This document shows, piece after piece, positions 1 to 9,600 of a DNA stretch of 64,000 nucleotides (position 1 is its first letter; each line of letters begins with the position of its first letter). Position numbers and translations under genes: made by a program. The stretch comes from DT-110 sp030148525 (GTDB lineage Bacteria > Bacteroidota > Bacteroidia > Chitinophagales > Saprospiraceae): the NCBI GenBank assembly GCA_965227445.1, contig OZ245751.1, positions 1,488,001 to 1,552,000 on the forward strand, given 5' to 3'. The notes under the pieces are model-generated. The model searched no databases. It worked only from the letters and a program-made list of their open reading frames with translations, and was not told the DNA's origin.

Positions 1-2
1 TA

Positions 3-428
3 ACCTTTGGAGAACCCTTCCTGCAAGGAATCCTGGAGGAGGGGACAACTCGCTTCTCCAGTTGGTATCCGGCCGTGGCCATGGCCATTGTTCAGGATTT
101 GCAACCCGGTTCTGATCTGGCTTTTGCCTGCGCTTTGCAAAAAGCCATTTACCACGATGGTAAACCACCTGCCGAACCCGATACTTACCGGACGCTGGCC
201 CACTCCTTTGATTTGGATCCCGAAAAATTTGTCCTCTATTTGGAACAAAAAATGTATCACGAGAAGGCTCAGGAACAGTTTGACCGGACCGCCAAATTCC
301 GCATTGGTGGGTTCCCGACCCTGGTCCTTGAATTAGACGATGAATATTTTGTACTCACTCGTGGGTATATGTCGCTGGAGGTGGTTCAGTTTCGACTGGA
401 ACAGGTGTTAAAAGCACATCAGGCCTGA
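3..428 (+). CDS. DsbA-family thiol oxidoreductase, C-terminal part (5' end outside the window)
   Basis: The reading frame is open from the first bases of the window, so the gene begins upstream; about 141 codons are seen. The visible part reads as the helical insert and C-terminal thioredoxin-fold half of the DsbA/FrnE group: a helical stretch (QDLQPGSDLAFACALQKAIY), then a cis-proline region (FRIGGFPTLVLELDD) followed by a beta strand and a terminal helix. The CXXC active site would lie in the missing N-terminal part. Family members catalyse disulfide exchange or isomerisation, some in the cytoplasm. The gene is convergent with ilvN, 61 bp away. The family is fairly certain from the GxPT motif; the exact substrate is unknown. 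Confidence 0.75.
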   Translation, partial: TFGEPFLQGILEEGTTRFSSWYPAVAMAIVQDLQPGSDLAFACALQKAIYHDGKPPAEPDTYRTLAHSFDLDPEKFVLYLEQKMYHEKAQEQFDRTAKFRIGGFPTLVLELDDEYFVLTRGYMSLEVVQFRLEQVLKAHQA

Positions 429-489
429 CCATGGCAATGACCGGTCAAGCCTGATGTTGGCATATTGAAAAGGCAAATCCCTGATTTGA

Positions 490-1020
490 TCAGGCCATTT
501 CTTCCAATTCATTCAGGTATTTATTCAGTCGTTCCATCGGGCGCGTAATTGCAACCCGACCGGAGCGAACAAACTCGAAGATACCAAAGGGCTCGAGTTC
601 CTGGAGCAAGGCTTCGGTCTCCTCCTGGTGTCCGGTTTTTTCCAGCACAATATACTCTGGCTCAATCTCCAGGATGCGGGCATTATGTCTTCTGATCAGG
701 GTCTCCACATTATCGCTATTGCTAAAAATGTGCGTGGGTATCTTGTATAATGCAATTTCCTGGTAGATGATGCGCGAGGCATCATCGTAAAAGGCCTTAA
801 CTACGTCCACCTGTTTCTCCAGTTGGGCGACCAGTTTGCGAACCATATCTTCCCTGACACTCACCACAATGGTGAACCGGTGAATGTCGGGCACCGAAGA
901 ACGGCTGGTCGTCAGGGAATCGATGTTAATGTGACGACGTGTGAAAACCGATACAACCCGTTGCAGTAGTCCCGTCTGGTTTTCGGTAAAAACAGTGATC
1001 GTATATTCCTGAGGTTCCAT
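490..1020 (-). CDS. ilvN: Acetolactate synthase small (regulatory) subunit
   Basis: Regulatory subunit of acetohydroxyacid synthase, which activates the large subunit and usually confers valine feedback inhibition. It is 176 residues, normal for the long form. An N-terminal ACT domain (YTITVFTENQTGLLQRVVSV, then HINIDSL) is followed by the C-terminal small-subunit domain (residues about 80-170, ending near RSGRVAITRP). The ATG lies one base after the stop codon of the large-subunit gene, so the two are translationally adjacent and the third gene of an ilvD-ilvB-ilvN operon. No ilvC follows: the next gene is on the opposite strand. Confident assignment. Confidence 0.96.
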   Translation of the reverse strand: MEPQEYTITVFTENQTGLLQRVVSVFTRRHINIDSLTTSRSSVPDIHRFTIVVSVREDMVRKLVAQLEKQVDVVKAFYDDASRIIYQEIALYKIPTHIFSNSDNVETLIRRHNARILEIEPEYIVLEKTGHQEETEALLQELEPFGIFEFVRSGRVAITRPMERLNKYLNELEEMA

Positions 1021-1021
1021 A

Positions 1022-2821
1022 CTACTTCTTTTTTGTATTCAACAGCGCCTTCAGATCCTCCGTGTCAAGCACAATCTCATCGACTGCTCGTCCGGACGGA
1101 ACCATAGGGAAAGTATTGTCTTCTTTTTCTACCCTGACGTGTAGCAAGTAGGGCCCATCGTGCTCGAGCATGCGGGTTACGGCTCTGGGTAAATCGTCGG
1201 GGTCGGTAAGTTCTTCTCCGGCCACTCCAAACCCTTCCGCTATTTTCAGGAAATCGGGGTTTTCCAGTTTTACGGAGGAGTAGCGTCGCTCAAAAAATAG
1301 TTGCTGCCACTGCCGTACCATACCTAGGTAATTATTGTCCAGTAGTACGATCTTTACACCTGTATTCATTTGCGCACAAAGGCCCAATTCCTGAATCGTC
1401 ATTTGGAAACCACCATCGCCGATGAAGGCGACAACTTCGCGATGAGGGTTTGCGATCTTGGCACCGAAGGCGGCTGGCAAGCCAAAACCCATGGTGCCTG
1501 CCCCACCGGATGATACCCACTGATTGGTTTCGCGGTAGACGTAGTAGCGAGCCGCCATCATCTGGTGTTGGCCCACATCTGTGGCCACAATGGCCCGCCC
1601 ATCGGTTTGGTCGGATACTTCCTTAACCACCATCCCCATGCGAATCTCCTTTTCATCCGAGGGGTTAAGTGCTATTTGGTGAACCTTCCGATCCTCTTCT
1701 GCATCCATATCCCGGAAAGTCTGCAACCATTCCGGATAGGATTTCCGGTCCACTAAAGGCAGTAGTTTCTCCAGTGCGTCCCGGGCATCCGAGAGGATGG
1801 GGATGTGGGCGGGTACGTTCTTGTGTATTTCGGAGGGATCGACCTCAATGTGAATCACCTTTGCCTGTTTGGCGTAGCGATCGAGGCGACCGGTAACCCG
1901 GTCGTCAAATCGCATGCCGATTGCGATCAGTACGTCGCATCGGTTTTGGTTTACGTTCGGGCCATAATTCCCGTGCATACCGAGCATGCCAACGTGCAGG
2001 GGGTGATCGGAAGGCATGGATGAAAGTCCGTGAATGGTTGATCCCACGGGAATACCCGTTTTTTCCACAAACTTCCGGAAAACCTCCTGAGCATGGGCAA
2101 TCTGTATACCGTGACCGGCCAGGATCATGGGCTTTTTAGCCTCATTGATCATTTTGGCGGCAGCCTCCAGTGCTTCCGGACGCGCCTTGGGGCGGGGATT
2201 ATAAGACCGGACCTTTGGGGTTGGTTGGTAGGTGAAGTCGCACATTTCCAATTGTGCGTTCTTGGTGATGTCAATCACTACGGGACCCGGCCGTCCGGTA
2301 TTGGCGATGTGAAAGGCTTTCGCAAAAACCTCCGGTATTTCTTCCGCTTTGGTGATCTGGTAATTCCATTTGGAGACAGACATGGTACACCCAATAACAT
2401 CTACTTCCTGGAAAGCGTCGGAGCCCAGCAAATGCCGGAATACCTGGCCGGTAATACAAACCAATGGTGTGGAATCGAGGTGGGCATCGCATAAACCCGT
2501 GATCAGGTTAGTTGCTCCTGGCCCCGAGGTAGCCATACACACGCCCGTCTCGCGGGTTACCCGGGCGTAGCCCTCCGCGGCGTGAATCGCTCCTTGCTCG
2601 TGGCGGGGTAGAATATGTCGGATTTTATCTTCGAAATCAATCAGTGCGTCGTAAACTGGCATAATGGCACCGCCGGGATATCCGAAAATGGTATCAACTC
2701 CTTCCTCCACGAGGCACTGCAGGATAGCCTGCGCGCCGCTCATACTTCGTCCGCTCTGGCCAACCGCCGGTTGGGAGTGAACGGTGGACACTGAATCTTT
2801 CATGGTGCTGTTTTTTAACAT
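1022..2821 (-). CDS. ilvB: Acetolactate synthase large (catalytic) subunit
   Basis: Thiamine-diphosphate enzyme that condenses two pyruvates, or pyruvate and 2-oxobutyrate, in the first common step of valine, leucine and isoleucine synthesis. The order is typical: N-terminal PYR domain with FGYPGGAIMPVYDAL and the catalytic Glu in HEQGAIHAAEGYAR, a central domain (residues about 215-350), and a C-terminal PP domain with the ThDP/Mg motif starting IGDGGFQMTIQELG and ending near NNYLGMVRQWQ. Length 599 is normal. The first ATG adds a short variable N-terminus; a second ATG at 2803 is also possible. It starts 20 bp after the ilvD stop and ends one base before ilvN. Confidence 0.96.
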   Translation of the reverse strand: MLKNSTMKDSVSTVHSQPAVGQSGRSMSGAQAILQCLVEEGVDTIFGYPGGAIMPVYDALIDFEDKIRHILPRHEQGAIHAAEGYARVTRETGVCMATSGPGATNLITGLCDAHLDSTPLVCITGQVFRHLLGSDAFQEVDVIGCTMSVSKWNYQITKAEEIPEVFAKAFHIANTGRPGPVVIDITKNAQLEMCDFTYQPTPKVRSYNPRPKARPEALEAAAKMINEAKKPMILAGHGIQIAHAQEVFRKFVEKTGIPVGSTIHGLSSMPSDHPLHVGMLGMHGNYGPNVNQNRCDVLIAIGMRFDDRVTGRLDRYAKQAKVIHIEVDPSEIHKNVPAHIPILSDARDALEKLLPLVDRKSYPEWLQTFRDMDAEEDRKVHQIALNPSDEKEIRMGMVVKEVSDQTDGRAIVATDVGQHQMMAARYYVYRETNQWVSSGGAGTMGFGLPAAFGAKIANPHREVVAFIGDGGFQMTIQELGLCAQMNTGVKIVLLDNNYLGMVRQWQQLFFERRYSSVKLENPDFLKIAEGFGVAGEELTDPDDLPRAVTRMLEHDGPYLLHVRVEKEDNTFPMVPSGRAVDEIVLDTEDLKALLNTKKK

Positions 2822-2841
2822 CCCGGTTGGGGATGCTGGCT

Positions 2842-4521
2842 CTACAATTTATCAGTCACACAGCCCTCGCTTGCGGAGGAAACCGTGTGCGCATATTTTC
2901 GAAGCAAGCCATTCTTAGCTCGCAATGTGGGTGCTATCCAATTTGCTCTGCGTTGGGCAATTTCGTCGGCATTGACCTGGGCCGTCAGCTTATTGTTGAC
3001 AGCATCAATGGTAATCAGATCTCCGTCTTCCAACAGGCCAATGAGTCCGCCGGCCTGCGCTTCGGGGGTTATGTGGCCGACTACGAAACCGTGGGTGCCG
3101 CCACTGAAGCGCCCATCGGTGATGAGTGCTACTTTTTTTCCCAAACCTTCCCCCATAATGGCGGAAGTGGGCTTTAGCATTTCGGGCATACCCGGAGCAC
3201 CTCTTGGTCCACAGTAGCGAATGACAATGACATCACCCGCTTGAATAACCTTATTCGCAATGGCCGTATTTGCCTCGTCTTCACTATCGAATACACGCGC
3301 TTTACCCTCGAAGAAGGTCCCTTCTTTGCCGGTGATCTTAGCGACTGATCCCTGCTCGGCTAAGTTGCCGTACAGAATACGTAAATGACCGGTATCCTTC
3401 AGTGGAGTCGAAACGGGGTGGATGATATCCTGCCCTTCCTTCAAATCGGGTACTTCGGCGAGGTTTTCCGCTATGGTTTTTCCGGTAACGGTCAGGCAAT
3501 CCCCGTGCAGGAAGCCTTCGGCCAACAGCATTTTCATGACTGCCGGCACACCACCAACGTTGTAGAGATCCTCCATCACGTATTTTCCGCTCGGTTTCAA
3601 GTCGGCCAGGTAAGGGGTGCGATCGCTGATCCGCTGAAAGTCATCAATGGTCAGCTTAACTCCGGCAGAGTAAGCAATAGCCAGCATATGCAGCACCGCA
3701 TTAGTGGATCCTCCCAGAGCCGTGATCACCACCAGGGCGTTCTCAAAGGCCGCCATGGTCATAATGTCCCGGGGCTTGATATCCTCTTCCAGTAAATGGC
3801 GGATCGCTTTCCCGATCCGTACGCACTCGGCTTGCTTTTCCGGAATATTGGCCGGAATGGAGGAGTTGAAAGGAAGGCTCATGCCCATGGCTTCAATGGC
3901 CGAAGCCATAGTGTTGGCCGTGTACATCCCACCGCAGGCTCCGGGGCCCGGACAGGCATTTTTAATGACTTTCCGGAAGTCCTCCGGACCTATCTGTCCG
4001 GCATGTTTTTGCCCTAAGGCTTCGAAGGCCGAAACGATGTCCAGCTTATTGCCGGCGTGGCAACCCGGACTAATGGTGCCTCCATAGGCGAGAATAGCTG
4101 GCCGATTGAGGCGAGCCAGGGCGATCATCGCTCCCGGCATATTCTTATCGCAACCCGTTACAGCAATAATGCCGTCGTACCATTGAGCCGAAACAACCGT
4201 TTCTATGGAATCCGCAATGATATCCCGCGATGGCAGGGAATAACGCATACCCGAGGTACCCATCGACATGCCATCACTTACGCCAATAGTATTGAAGATC
4301 AAACCAATCAGATCGGTGTCTGATACTCCTTTCTTGACCTGCTCGGCCAGGCCGTTGAGGTGCATATTGCAGGTGTTACCCTCCCAGCCGGTGCTGACAA
4401 TGCCGATCTGCGCTTTATCCAGATCGGCATCGGTGAGGCCAATTCCGTATAGCATGGCCTGGGCAGCTGGTTGGGTTTCGTCCTGTGTCAGCCGCTTGCT
4501 GTATTTATTCAGTTCTTTCAT
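2842..4521 (-). CDS. ilvD: Dihydroxy-acid dehydratase
   Basis: Iron-sulfur dehydratase that converts 2,3-dihydroxy acids to 2-oxo acids in branched-chain amino acid synthesis. Cluster-ligand cysteines are visible in the usual places: GNTCNMHL (about residue 50), GCDKNMPG (about 123) and GACGGMYTANTM (about 195). The C-terminal signature ITDGRFSGGTHGFVVGHI is intact. Length 559 is normal. It is the first gene of the ilvDBN operon; a Bacteroidota-type promoter lies just upstream (4564-4595) and an upstream terminator separates it from the outer-membrane gene. Confident. Confidence 0.97.
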   Translation of the reverse strand: MKELNKYSKRLTQDETQPAAQAMLYGIGLTDADLDKAQIGIVSTGWEGNTCNMHLNGLAEQVKKGVSDTDLIGLIFNTIGVSDGMSMGTSGMRYSLPSRDIIADSIETVVSAQWYDGIIAVTGCDKNMPGAMIALARLNRPAILAYGGTISPGCHAGNKLDIVSAFEALGQKHAGQIGPEDFRKVIKNACPGPGACGGMYTANTMASAIEAMGMSLPFNSSIPANIPEKQAECVRIGKAIRHLLEEDIKPRDIMTMAAFENALVVITALGGSTNAVLHMLAIAYSAGVKLTIDDFQRISDRTPYLADLKPSGKYVMEDLYNVGGVPAVMKMLLAEGFLHGDCLTVTGKTIAENLAEVPDLKEGQDIIHPVSTPLKDTGHLRILYGNLAEQGSVAKITGKEGTFFEGKARVFDSEDEANTAIANKVIQAGDVIVIRYCGPRGAPGMPEMLKPTSAIMGEGLGKKVALITDGRFSGGTHGFVVGHITPEAQAGGLIGLLEDGDLITIDAVNNKLTAQVNADEIAQRRANWIAPTLRAKNGLLRKYAHTVSSASEGCVTDKL

Positions 4522-4563
4522 GTATTTGATTGGTCGCTTGTCGTCAACTCATGTCTACATAAC

Positions 4564-4595
4564 CAAAGGTACTTTTGGCACGCAAACGGCGCGAA
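4564..4595 (-). promoter_or_regulatory. Predicted Bacteroidota promoter of the ilvDBN operon
   Basis: On the minus strand the sequence TACCTTTG (4571 down to 4564) matches the -7 consensus TAnnTTTG exactly. TTCG at 4595-4592 resembles the -33 TTTG with a 20-bp spacer. The predicted start of transcription leaves a leader of about 35 nt before ilvD. Read by eye; no expression evidence. Confidence 0.5.
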
Positions 4596-4597
4596 TT

Positions 4598-4638
4598 AAA
4601 AAACCGGATTGTTACGATGGTGTAAAATCCGGTTTTTT
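4598..4638 (-). terminator. Rho-independent terminator downstream of the 4703-5398 gene
   Basis: A perfect 13-bp inverted repeat (4598-4610 and 4626-4638) with an ACCGGATT core and a run of six T on either strand. It lies 65 bp after the stop of the minus-strand outer-membrane gene and upstream of the ilvD promoter, so it insulates the two units. With T tracts on both strands it could work in both directions. Confidence 0.75.
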
Positions 4639-4702
4639 TGGGTAAGCAACTGGTATGTAGGGTGTTGGATGGGTGAGACTTACGAGGCCTGGCCGGGTTT
4701 AA

Positions 4703-5398
4703 TCAACGGTAATCAAATCGAAAACCCAGGCGGAGGCCGGCCCGAAACCGCCAACCCTGCGATTCTCCCCCCGAAAGCTGATAATCGGGCGGAACGGCAT
4801 CATTGATTGGTTCAGCCTGTGCTGGCTGGTCAAAGGGGAAGAGGTAGCGCGCTTCCGCAAAAGGGGTGAGGGTGAGAAAGTCGGATACCCCCAGATCCAA
4901 GCCAATTCCCCCGGCAAGACTCGGAATGATGCCCGTATGGTCGGGGTCGAAGTTGCCGGTTCGTTCCGATTCGGAATTAATGCCAGCGTAGGTAACTCCC
5001 GGGGAAACACTCACAAAAAATCCACTCTTCAGCAGGTTATTTTGTTTGGAAAAAGTGGGGCAATCGCAGTCGCTGGCCAGATCAAAGATGTAGAAGTTGG
5101 TGTTGAAGAAAAAGCTATACCACTGGCCGCGGATATGGGTGCCATCGGGCAGATCAACAGAAGTACGTGCATAATTAAGTTCGGGCATGAATTCAATGCG
5201 CTTGTTCTTTAGGCGGAACCAATAATCAACGCCCAAAGAGTAAGCCGTTCCGGGTAATTCCCGAACTTCCTGTGTTTCTGTCAGCAGGACCTGGAAATCA
5301 TCGAGTTCAAAGTGGTCGAAGGCGGCGCGCAAGCCCATTTGAGCCTGGAGCTGGCTTCCGCCAAAAATCAGTATTAGGGTAAGAAAGAGGTGACGCAT
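4703..5398 (-). CDS. Outer-membrane beta-barrel protein, unknown function
   Basis: About 231 residues from the ATG at 5398, chosen because it gives a clean signal peptide (MRHLFLTLILIFGGSQLQAQ); an in-frame upstream ATG would add a poor N-terminus. The mature part is rich in alternating aromatic and polar strands (YSLGVDYWFRLKNKRIEFMP, GGIGLDLGVSDFLTLTPFAE) and ends in a strand with terminal aromatic and basic residues (LRLGFRFDYR), as in small PorT- or OmpW-like barrels. Two nearby cysteines (DCDC) sit in a predicted loop. It is transcribed alone. The barrel call is from strand pattern only. Confidence 0.7.
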   Translation of the reverse strand: MRHLFLTLILIFGGSQLQAQMGLRAAFDHFELDDFQVLLTETQEVRELPGTAYSLGVDYWFRLKNKRIEFMPELNYARTSVDLPDGTHIRGQWYSFFFNTNFYIFDLASDCDCPTFSKQNNLLKSGFFVSVSPGVTYAGINSESERTGNFDPDHTGIIPSLAGGIGLDLGVSDFLTLTPFAEARYLFPFDQPAQAEPINDAVPPDYQLSGGESQGWRFRAGLRLGFRFDYR

Positions 5399-5475
5399 GA
5401 CGATGATTTTTGATAATAACGTCATAACCACTCAACTATTTTTCAATGGGAACTGTCTTTCCGGGGTAGAAATGG

Positions 5476-5483
5476 TAGTTTTG
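5476..5483 (+). promoter_or_regulatory. -7 promoter box of rimO
   Basis: TAGTTTTG matches the Bacteroidota -7 consensus TAnnTTTG, 21 bp upstream of the rimO ATG. No clear -33 TTTG is seen at 19-21 bp spacing, so only the -7 part is supported. Confidence 0.4.
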
Positions 5484-5504
5484 CGGCCAATTAAGTGAAA
5501 AGGC

Positions 5505-6827
5505 ATGAAGACCAAGACGTTAAAGCAGGATAAGGTAAACGTAATTACGCTGGGGTGTTCCAAGAATCTGGTAGATTCGGAGAATATTATCACCCAATTA
5601 CGCGGTAATGACTACGAGGTGGTTCACGATAGCAACGATGAGGATGCCAACGTCATCATTGTCAACACCTGTGGGTTTATTGATCTGGCCAAGGAGGAAT
5701 CCGTCAACACTATTCTGGAGTACGCAGCGGTCAAGGAGGCCGGTGGTATCGATAAATTATACGTCACGGGTTGCCTGTCCCAGCGGTACAAAGAAAACCT
5801 GGAAGAGCAGATTCCCGAAGTGGATGCCTACTTTGGTACGCTGGAATTACCCGGTTTGCTGGCTAAGCTAAATGCTGATTATAAGCACGAACTCATTGGT
5901 GAACGGGTCACTACCACGCCCCAACATTACGCCTACCTGAAGATATCGGAAGGTTGTAACCGTACCTGTTCTTTTTGTGCCATTCCCCTGATGCGCGGCA
6001 AACATATTTCCAGGCCCATCGAGGCGCTGGTGGAGGAAGCCAGGAACCTGGCCCGCATGGGCGTAAAAGAACTCATGCTCATCGCACAGGAACTGACCTA
6101 TTACGGACTGGATATCTATAAGGAACGATCCCTCCCGCGATTGCTCGATGCCCTGGCCGATGTGGAAGGCATTGAGTGGATCCGGTTGCATTACGCCTAT
6201 CCCAGTAAGTTCCCCACCGAGATCTTCGAGGTGATGGCTCGCCGCAAAGAAATTTGTAATTACCTGGATATGCCCTTGCAGCACGCCAGTGATAGTGTGC
6301 TGGAACGCATGCGCCGTCAGATTACCCGCGCCGAAACCGAGCAATTGATAGCAACTGCACGGGAGCAGGTTCCCGGCCTTACGCTCCGGACGACCCTTCT
6401 GGTGGGCTACCCCGGTGAGACGGAAGATGAATTTGAGGAGCTTTGCGACTTCGTGCGCAAAAACCGTTTTGACCGGCTGGGGGTCTTTCAGTATTCCCAC
6501 GAGGAAGGTACTCGCGCCTACGATGTGGAGGATGATGTGCCCGAAGAAGTAAAAGCCGAGCGAGCCAACCGGATCATGGAGATCCAGCAGGAGATCAGCT
6601 TTGAAAAGAACCAGGAATGGATAGGCCGTACGGTACCCGTCCTTTTCGACCGGAAAGAGGGAGAATTCTTCATAGGTCGTACCGAGGGGGATTCACCGGA
6701 AGTAGATAATGAGGTGCTGGTCCCTGCGGATAAATACTTTGCACGCATCGGTGATTTTGCCCAAATTCGGATTACCGACGCCACCGAATACGACCTCTTC
6801 GGAGAGGTTGTATCTAATCAATCGTGA
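5505..6827 (+). CDS. rimO: Ribosomal protein S12 methylthiotransferase RimO
   Basis: Radical SAM enzyme that adds a methylthio group to the conserved aspartate of ribosomal protein S12. The N-terminal UPF0004 domain carries cluster cysteines (LGCSKNLVDSEN, NTCGFID, VTGCLSQRY). The radical SAM motif CNRTCSFC is near residue 150, and a C-terminal TRAM domain covers about 375-436. SKN after the first Cys and the DXXXE spacing favour RimO over MiaB. Length 440 is normal. Its TGA stop (6825-6827) is the first triplet of the dispersed repeat that fills the gap to the next gene. Confidence 0.95.
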   Translation: MKTKTLKQDKVNVITLGCSKNLVDSENIITQLRGNDYEVVHDSNDEDANVIIVNTCGFIDLAKEESVNTILEYAAVKEAGGIDKLYVTGCLSQRYKENLEEQIPEVDAYFGTLELPGLLAKLNADYKHELIGERVTTTPQHYAYLKISEGCNRTCSFCAIPLMRGKHISRPIEALVEEARNLARMGVKELMLIAQELTYYGLDIYKERSLPRLLDALADVEGIEWIRLHYAYPSKFPTEIFEVMARRKEICNYLDMPLQHASDSVLERMRRQITRAETEQLIATAREQVPGLTLRTTLLVGYPGETEDEFEELCDFVRKNRFDRLGVFQYSHEEGTRAYDVEDDVPEEVKAERANRIMEIQQEISFEKNQEWIGRTVPVLFDRKEGEFFIGRTEGDSPEVDNEVLVPADKYFARIGDFAQIRITDATEYDLFGEVVSNQS

Positions 6828-6994
6828 GGTTGGGCATAGACTATTTAGTTAAGTGACCATTTTCAACGCCCAACCTCCCGGTACAGAGTAATTGGTATTG
6901 GGATTTAAGCAAGTCCTAATACTCTATGCCAAATACAACATAAGCTTTTAGCCTTCAGCAACTTACCGAACTGCTGAAGCCCAACCTTACGTTA
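6825..6994. repeat. Dispersed three-hairpin intergenic element, copy A
   Basis: About 170 bp filling the whole gap between two convergent genes. It begins with a 10-bp inverted repeat (GAGGTTGGGC 6826-6835, GCCCAACCTC 6868-6877) and continues with an ATTGGTATTGGG segment. It then has a stem CTTCAGCA/TGCTGAAG and ends CCAACCTTACGTTAA. The reverse complement of 45441-45622 matches it over nearly its full length. It supplies the stop codons of rimO (TGA) and of the 6992-9526 gene (TAA). It contains no coding sequence. Confidence 0.85.
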
Positions 6995-9526
6995 ATCAAT
7001 GATCACGACCGGCTCCGTCCAACGGACCTGTCCGCCCGTGTGCCATTGCAACCAATAGGTGCCCGGAGGCAAGTGGCCCACCGACCAATCATGGATTTGT
7101 TCGTCCCGCTGCTTAGAGGCCGGGATATTGACGGAGTAAAGGGATCGCCCCCGGACATCTATCAGCCGCAGTTGACCTGCCTGCCTGGTCGCTGCCGTCC
7201 AACGAATATGTAAATCATCCCTTACCGGATTGGGAAATACCTCCACTTTTTTGGCGAAAGCCATCTCCTCCAGATCGGTAGTAACATCAGCAATGCGGGT
7301 TTGGTACATGGATCGGCCAAAGGTGGCCGCCAGCATGATATCTGTATCGGGGTCGTAGTCGAGATCGTTGACCACGGTGGCAGGAACCCCATCCTGGAAG
7401 GGTTCCCAGGATTGGCCCATATCAGCCGATCGGAATATCCCCACATCCGTTGCTGCATAGAGGGTCCGAAAGCGAGTGAAAATCAGGTCGTTCACGGGTA
7501 CATCCGGCAAGCCCTGGTCGATGGGTATCCAGGTGTTTCCGCGATCGGTGCTGCGGTAGATATGGGCCATATACTCACCAAAACGAAATCCGGAGACCGT
7601 CACGAACACTTCATTGGTATCGAGGGGGGAAGCCAGGACGGTCGTTACCCAGCGCTTTGGCAGTCCGCCCGACAGCTCAACCCAATGCTGGCCACCATCA
7701 TCAGTTCGCCACACCCGGCCATCATCGGTGCCGGCGTACAGCAGGTCTTTATGTAAAGGCGATAGACTCAGGTCGGTAAGGGTGCCATAGGTCAGATTAC
7801 CACCCGGATCGCCATCGGTCAGGTCGGGACTGATCGGCTCCCAGGAATATCCGCGATTAGTCGTTCGGTACACCCGTTGGGATCCGTAGTAGAGGGTGCG
7901 TGGCCGGTCGGGGTCCATAATGACGGGTGTATGCCAGTTTTTGCGATCAGAGGCGGGGATTCCCGACGTAGCCCGGAAAAAGCTGCGCCCGCCGCTGGTT
8001 GACCGCATCAGGTTTCCGTATTGGTAGGCCAGGAAAATGACATTGGAATCACGGGGATCAACCATGGTCCGGAAGCCATCCGCAAAGAAGAGGATATCCC
8101 ATCCGGACTGTTGCTGACCGTAGGTGCGGATAACGCCATTGTCCTGAGTGCCACCTAACAGGCGGTTGGCATCCGAGCGGTCGATGTAGGCCGTATAGAA
8201 TTGGGTAATGGGCATGTTTTTCACGTGGCGGTGAGACTGCCCTCCGTCATCCGAAATGTAAATGCCCCCGTCGTTACCGGCAATGATCAGGTCCGGCCGT
8301 TGCGGGTGAACTACTAGGGCATGCTGATCGACGTGAGCTCCCGGAAAGACCGGTGTCCATTGGTCGGCACCTGGTGTCCATTCGTGCATGTTCAAACCGG
8401 CGAAATAGTAGTGGCCGGCTTCGGTGGGATGCATCCAAATCTTTCCGAACCACCACATAAAGGATACTTCATCAATACCTGTTTTGGGCAGTGTAGACCA
8501 GGAGTCGCCGCGGTCCGTACTCAAATAGACGCCTAACAGATTTCCGGCGGGATGGACCACATACGCCAGGAGGTGATCCGGGGATACCGGCGAAACGGCT
8601 AGTCCAATACGTCCCAGGTTATTATTAAAGCCATTGGGCGGCAGGTCGATTCGAGTCCAGGAGTCTCCACCGTCGGTTGATCGCCAGATGCCGGAGGAAG
8701 GTCCTGAATACGATCTTCGCTGCGGACGACGTACCCGTTCCCAGGTTGCCGCATAGAGTACGCTCGGGTCTTCGGGGTGCAATACGACGTCGATGACTCC
8801 CGTAGAGTCATTGAGGTACAATATTTTTTCCCAGGAATCCCCGCCATCGCGGGTGCGGAACAGACCGCGATCCGGGTTGTTTTCAAAAAGGTGCCCCATT
8901 GCTGCTGCGTAGACGGTGTTTACTTGCCGGGGATGAACCGCCAATCGGCCAATACTACCGGCGTTTTCGAGTCCGATCGATTGCCAGGTGGTTCCCCGGT
9001 CATCCGAACGGAAGATACCGGCGCCATCATACGCTATGGAGCCTCCGCCGGCATTAGCCTCTCCGGTACCAGCATACACTACGTTGGGCTGCGCATTGGA
9101 AATGGTCAGGTCACCGATGGCGAGGGTGGGCATGTCATCAAAAACAGGTGTCCATTGTGCACCCTGATCGAATGACCGAAAGATGCCTCCTGAGGCTGTT
9201 CCCGCGAGGATGGTTTGCTGATCGTCGGGCCACATTTCGAGGTCGGTAATACGTCCGCCAATATTCAGGGGCCCAACCGGATTCCAGGTACTGACTCCTC
9301 GGAGATTGGAGGTCTTGCGGTTGTGGCGAGCCATATCAGCACGCGCCCGTTGGTAGGCAGCCCGATCGATCTTTCCCGAGGGGAAGGCCCGTTGCTGGTA
9401 AAACCAATCCTCGGGCACCATTCGGTGTGCTTCTGCCATGTCTTCGGCAGGGAAGACGTAGTTATGCGGCCTGTCACCGGTAAATAGGAGTAGAACTACG
9501 GGAAGTACGTATAACAATCGTCGCAT
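6992..9526 (-). CDS. Secreted BNR/Asp-box (VPS10-like) beta-propeller protein with T9SS sorting domain
   Basis: 844 residues. After a signal peptide (MRRLLYVLPVVLLLFTGDRP) come many Asp-box repeats of the S-x-D-x-G-x-x-W form (RSFDQGAQWTPV, RSDDRGTTWQSI, RTRDGGDSWEKI, RSTDGGDSWTRI, RTDDGGQHWVEL), about residues 90-720, typical of the sortilin/photosystem-assembly-like propellers of Bacteroidota. The last 80 residues form a type IX sorting domain (VFPNPVRDDLHIRW, then LRLIDVRGRSLYS), so export to the cell surface or medium is expected. No glycosidase active site could be identified, so the role is unknown. Its stop lies in the dispersed element. Confidence 0.85.
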   Translation of the reverse strand: MRRLLYVLPVVLLLFTGDRPHNYVFPAEDMAEAHRMVPEDWFYQQRAFPSGKIDRAAYQRARADMARHNRKTSNLRGVSTWNPVGPLNIGGRITDLEMWPDDQQTILAGTASGGIFRSFDQGAQWTPVFDDMPTLAIGDLTISNAQPNVVYAGTGEANAGGGSIAYDGAGIFRSDDRGTTWQSIGLENAGSIGRLAVHPRQVNTVYAAAMGHLFENNPDRGLFRTRDGGDSWEKILYLNDSTGVIDVVLHPEDPSVLYAATWERVRRPQRRSYSGPSSGIWRSTDGGDSWTRIDLPPNGFNNNLGRIGLAVSPVSPDHLLAYVVHPAGNLLGVYLSTDRGDSWSTLPKTGIDEVSFMWWFGKIWMHPTEAGHYYFAGLNMHEWTPGADQWTPVFPGAHVDQHALVVHPQRPDLIIAGNDGGIYISDDGGQSHRHVKNMPITQFYTAYIDRSDANRLLGGTQDNGVIRTYGQQQSGWDILFFADGFRTMVDPRDSNVIFLAYQYGNLMRSTSGGRSFFRATSGIPASDRKNWHTPVIMDPDRPRTLYYGSQRVYRTTNRGYSWEPISPDLTDGDPGGNLTYGTLTDLSLSPLHKDLLYAGTDDGRVWRTDDGGQHWVELSGGLPKRWVTTVLASPLDTNEVFVTVSGFRFGEYMAHIYRSTDRGNTWIPIDQGLPDVPVNDLIFTRFRTLYAATDVGIFRSADMGQSWEPFQDGVPATVVNDLDYDPDTDIMLAATFGRSMYQTRIADVTTDLEEMAFAKKVEVFPNPVRDDLHIRWTAATRQAGQLRLIDVRGRSLYSVNIPASKQRDEQIHDWSVGHLPPGTYWLQWHTGGQVRWTEPVVIID

Positions 9527-9600
9527 GGGGAAATACCTTTAGTACCGGAAAATACGAATTCGCAGAAGGTGACAGAGGAGAAGCTGTTTTTAAGTTTTGT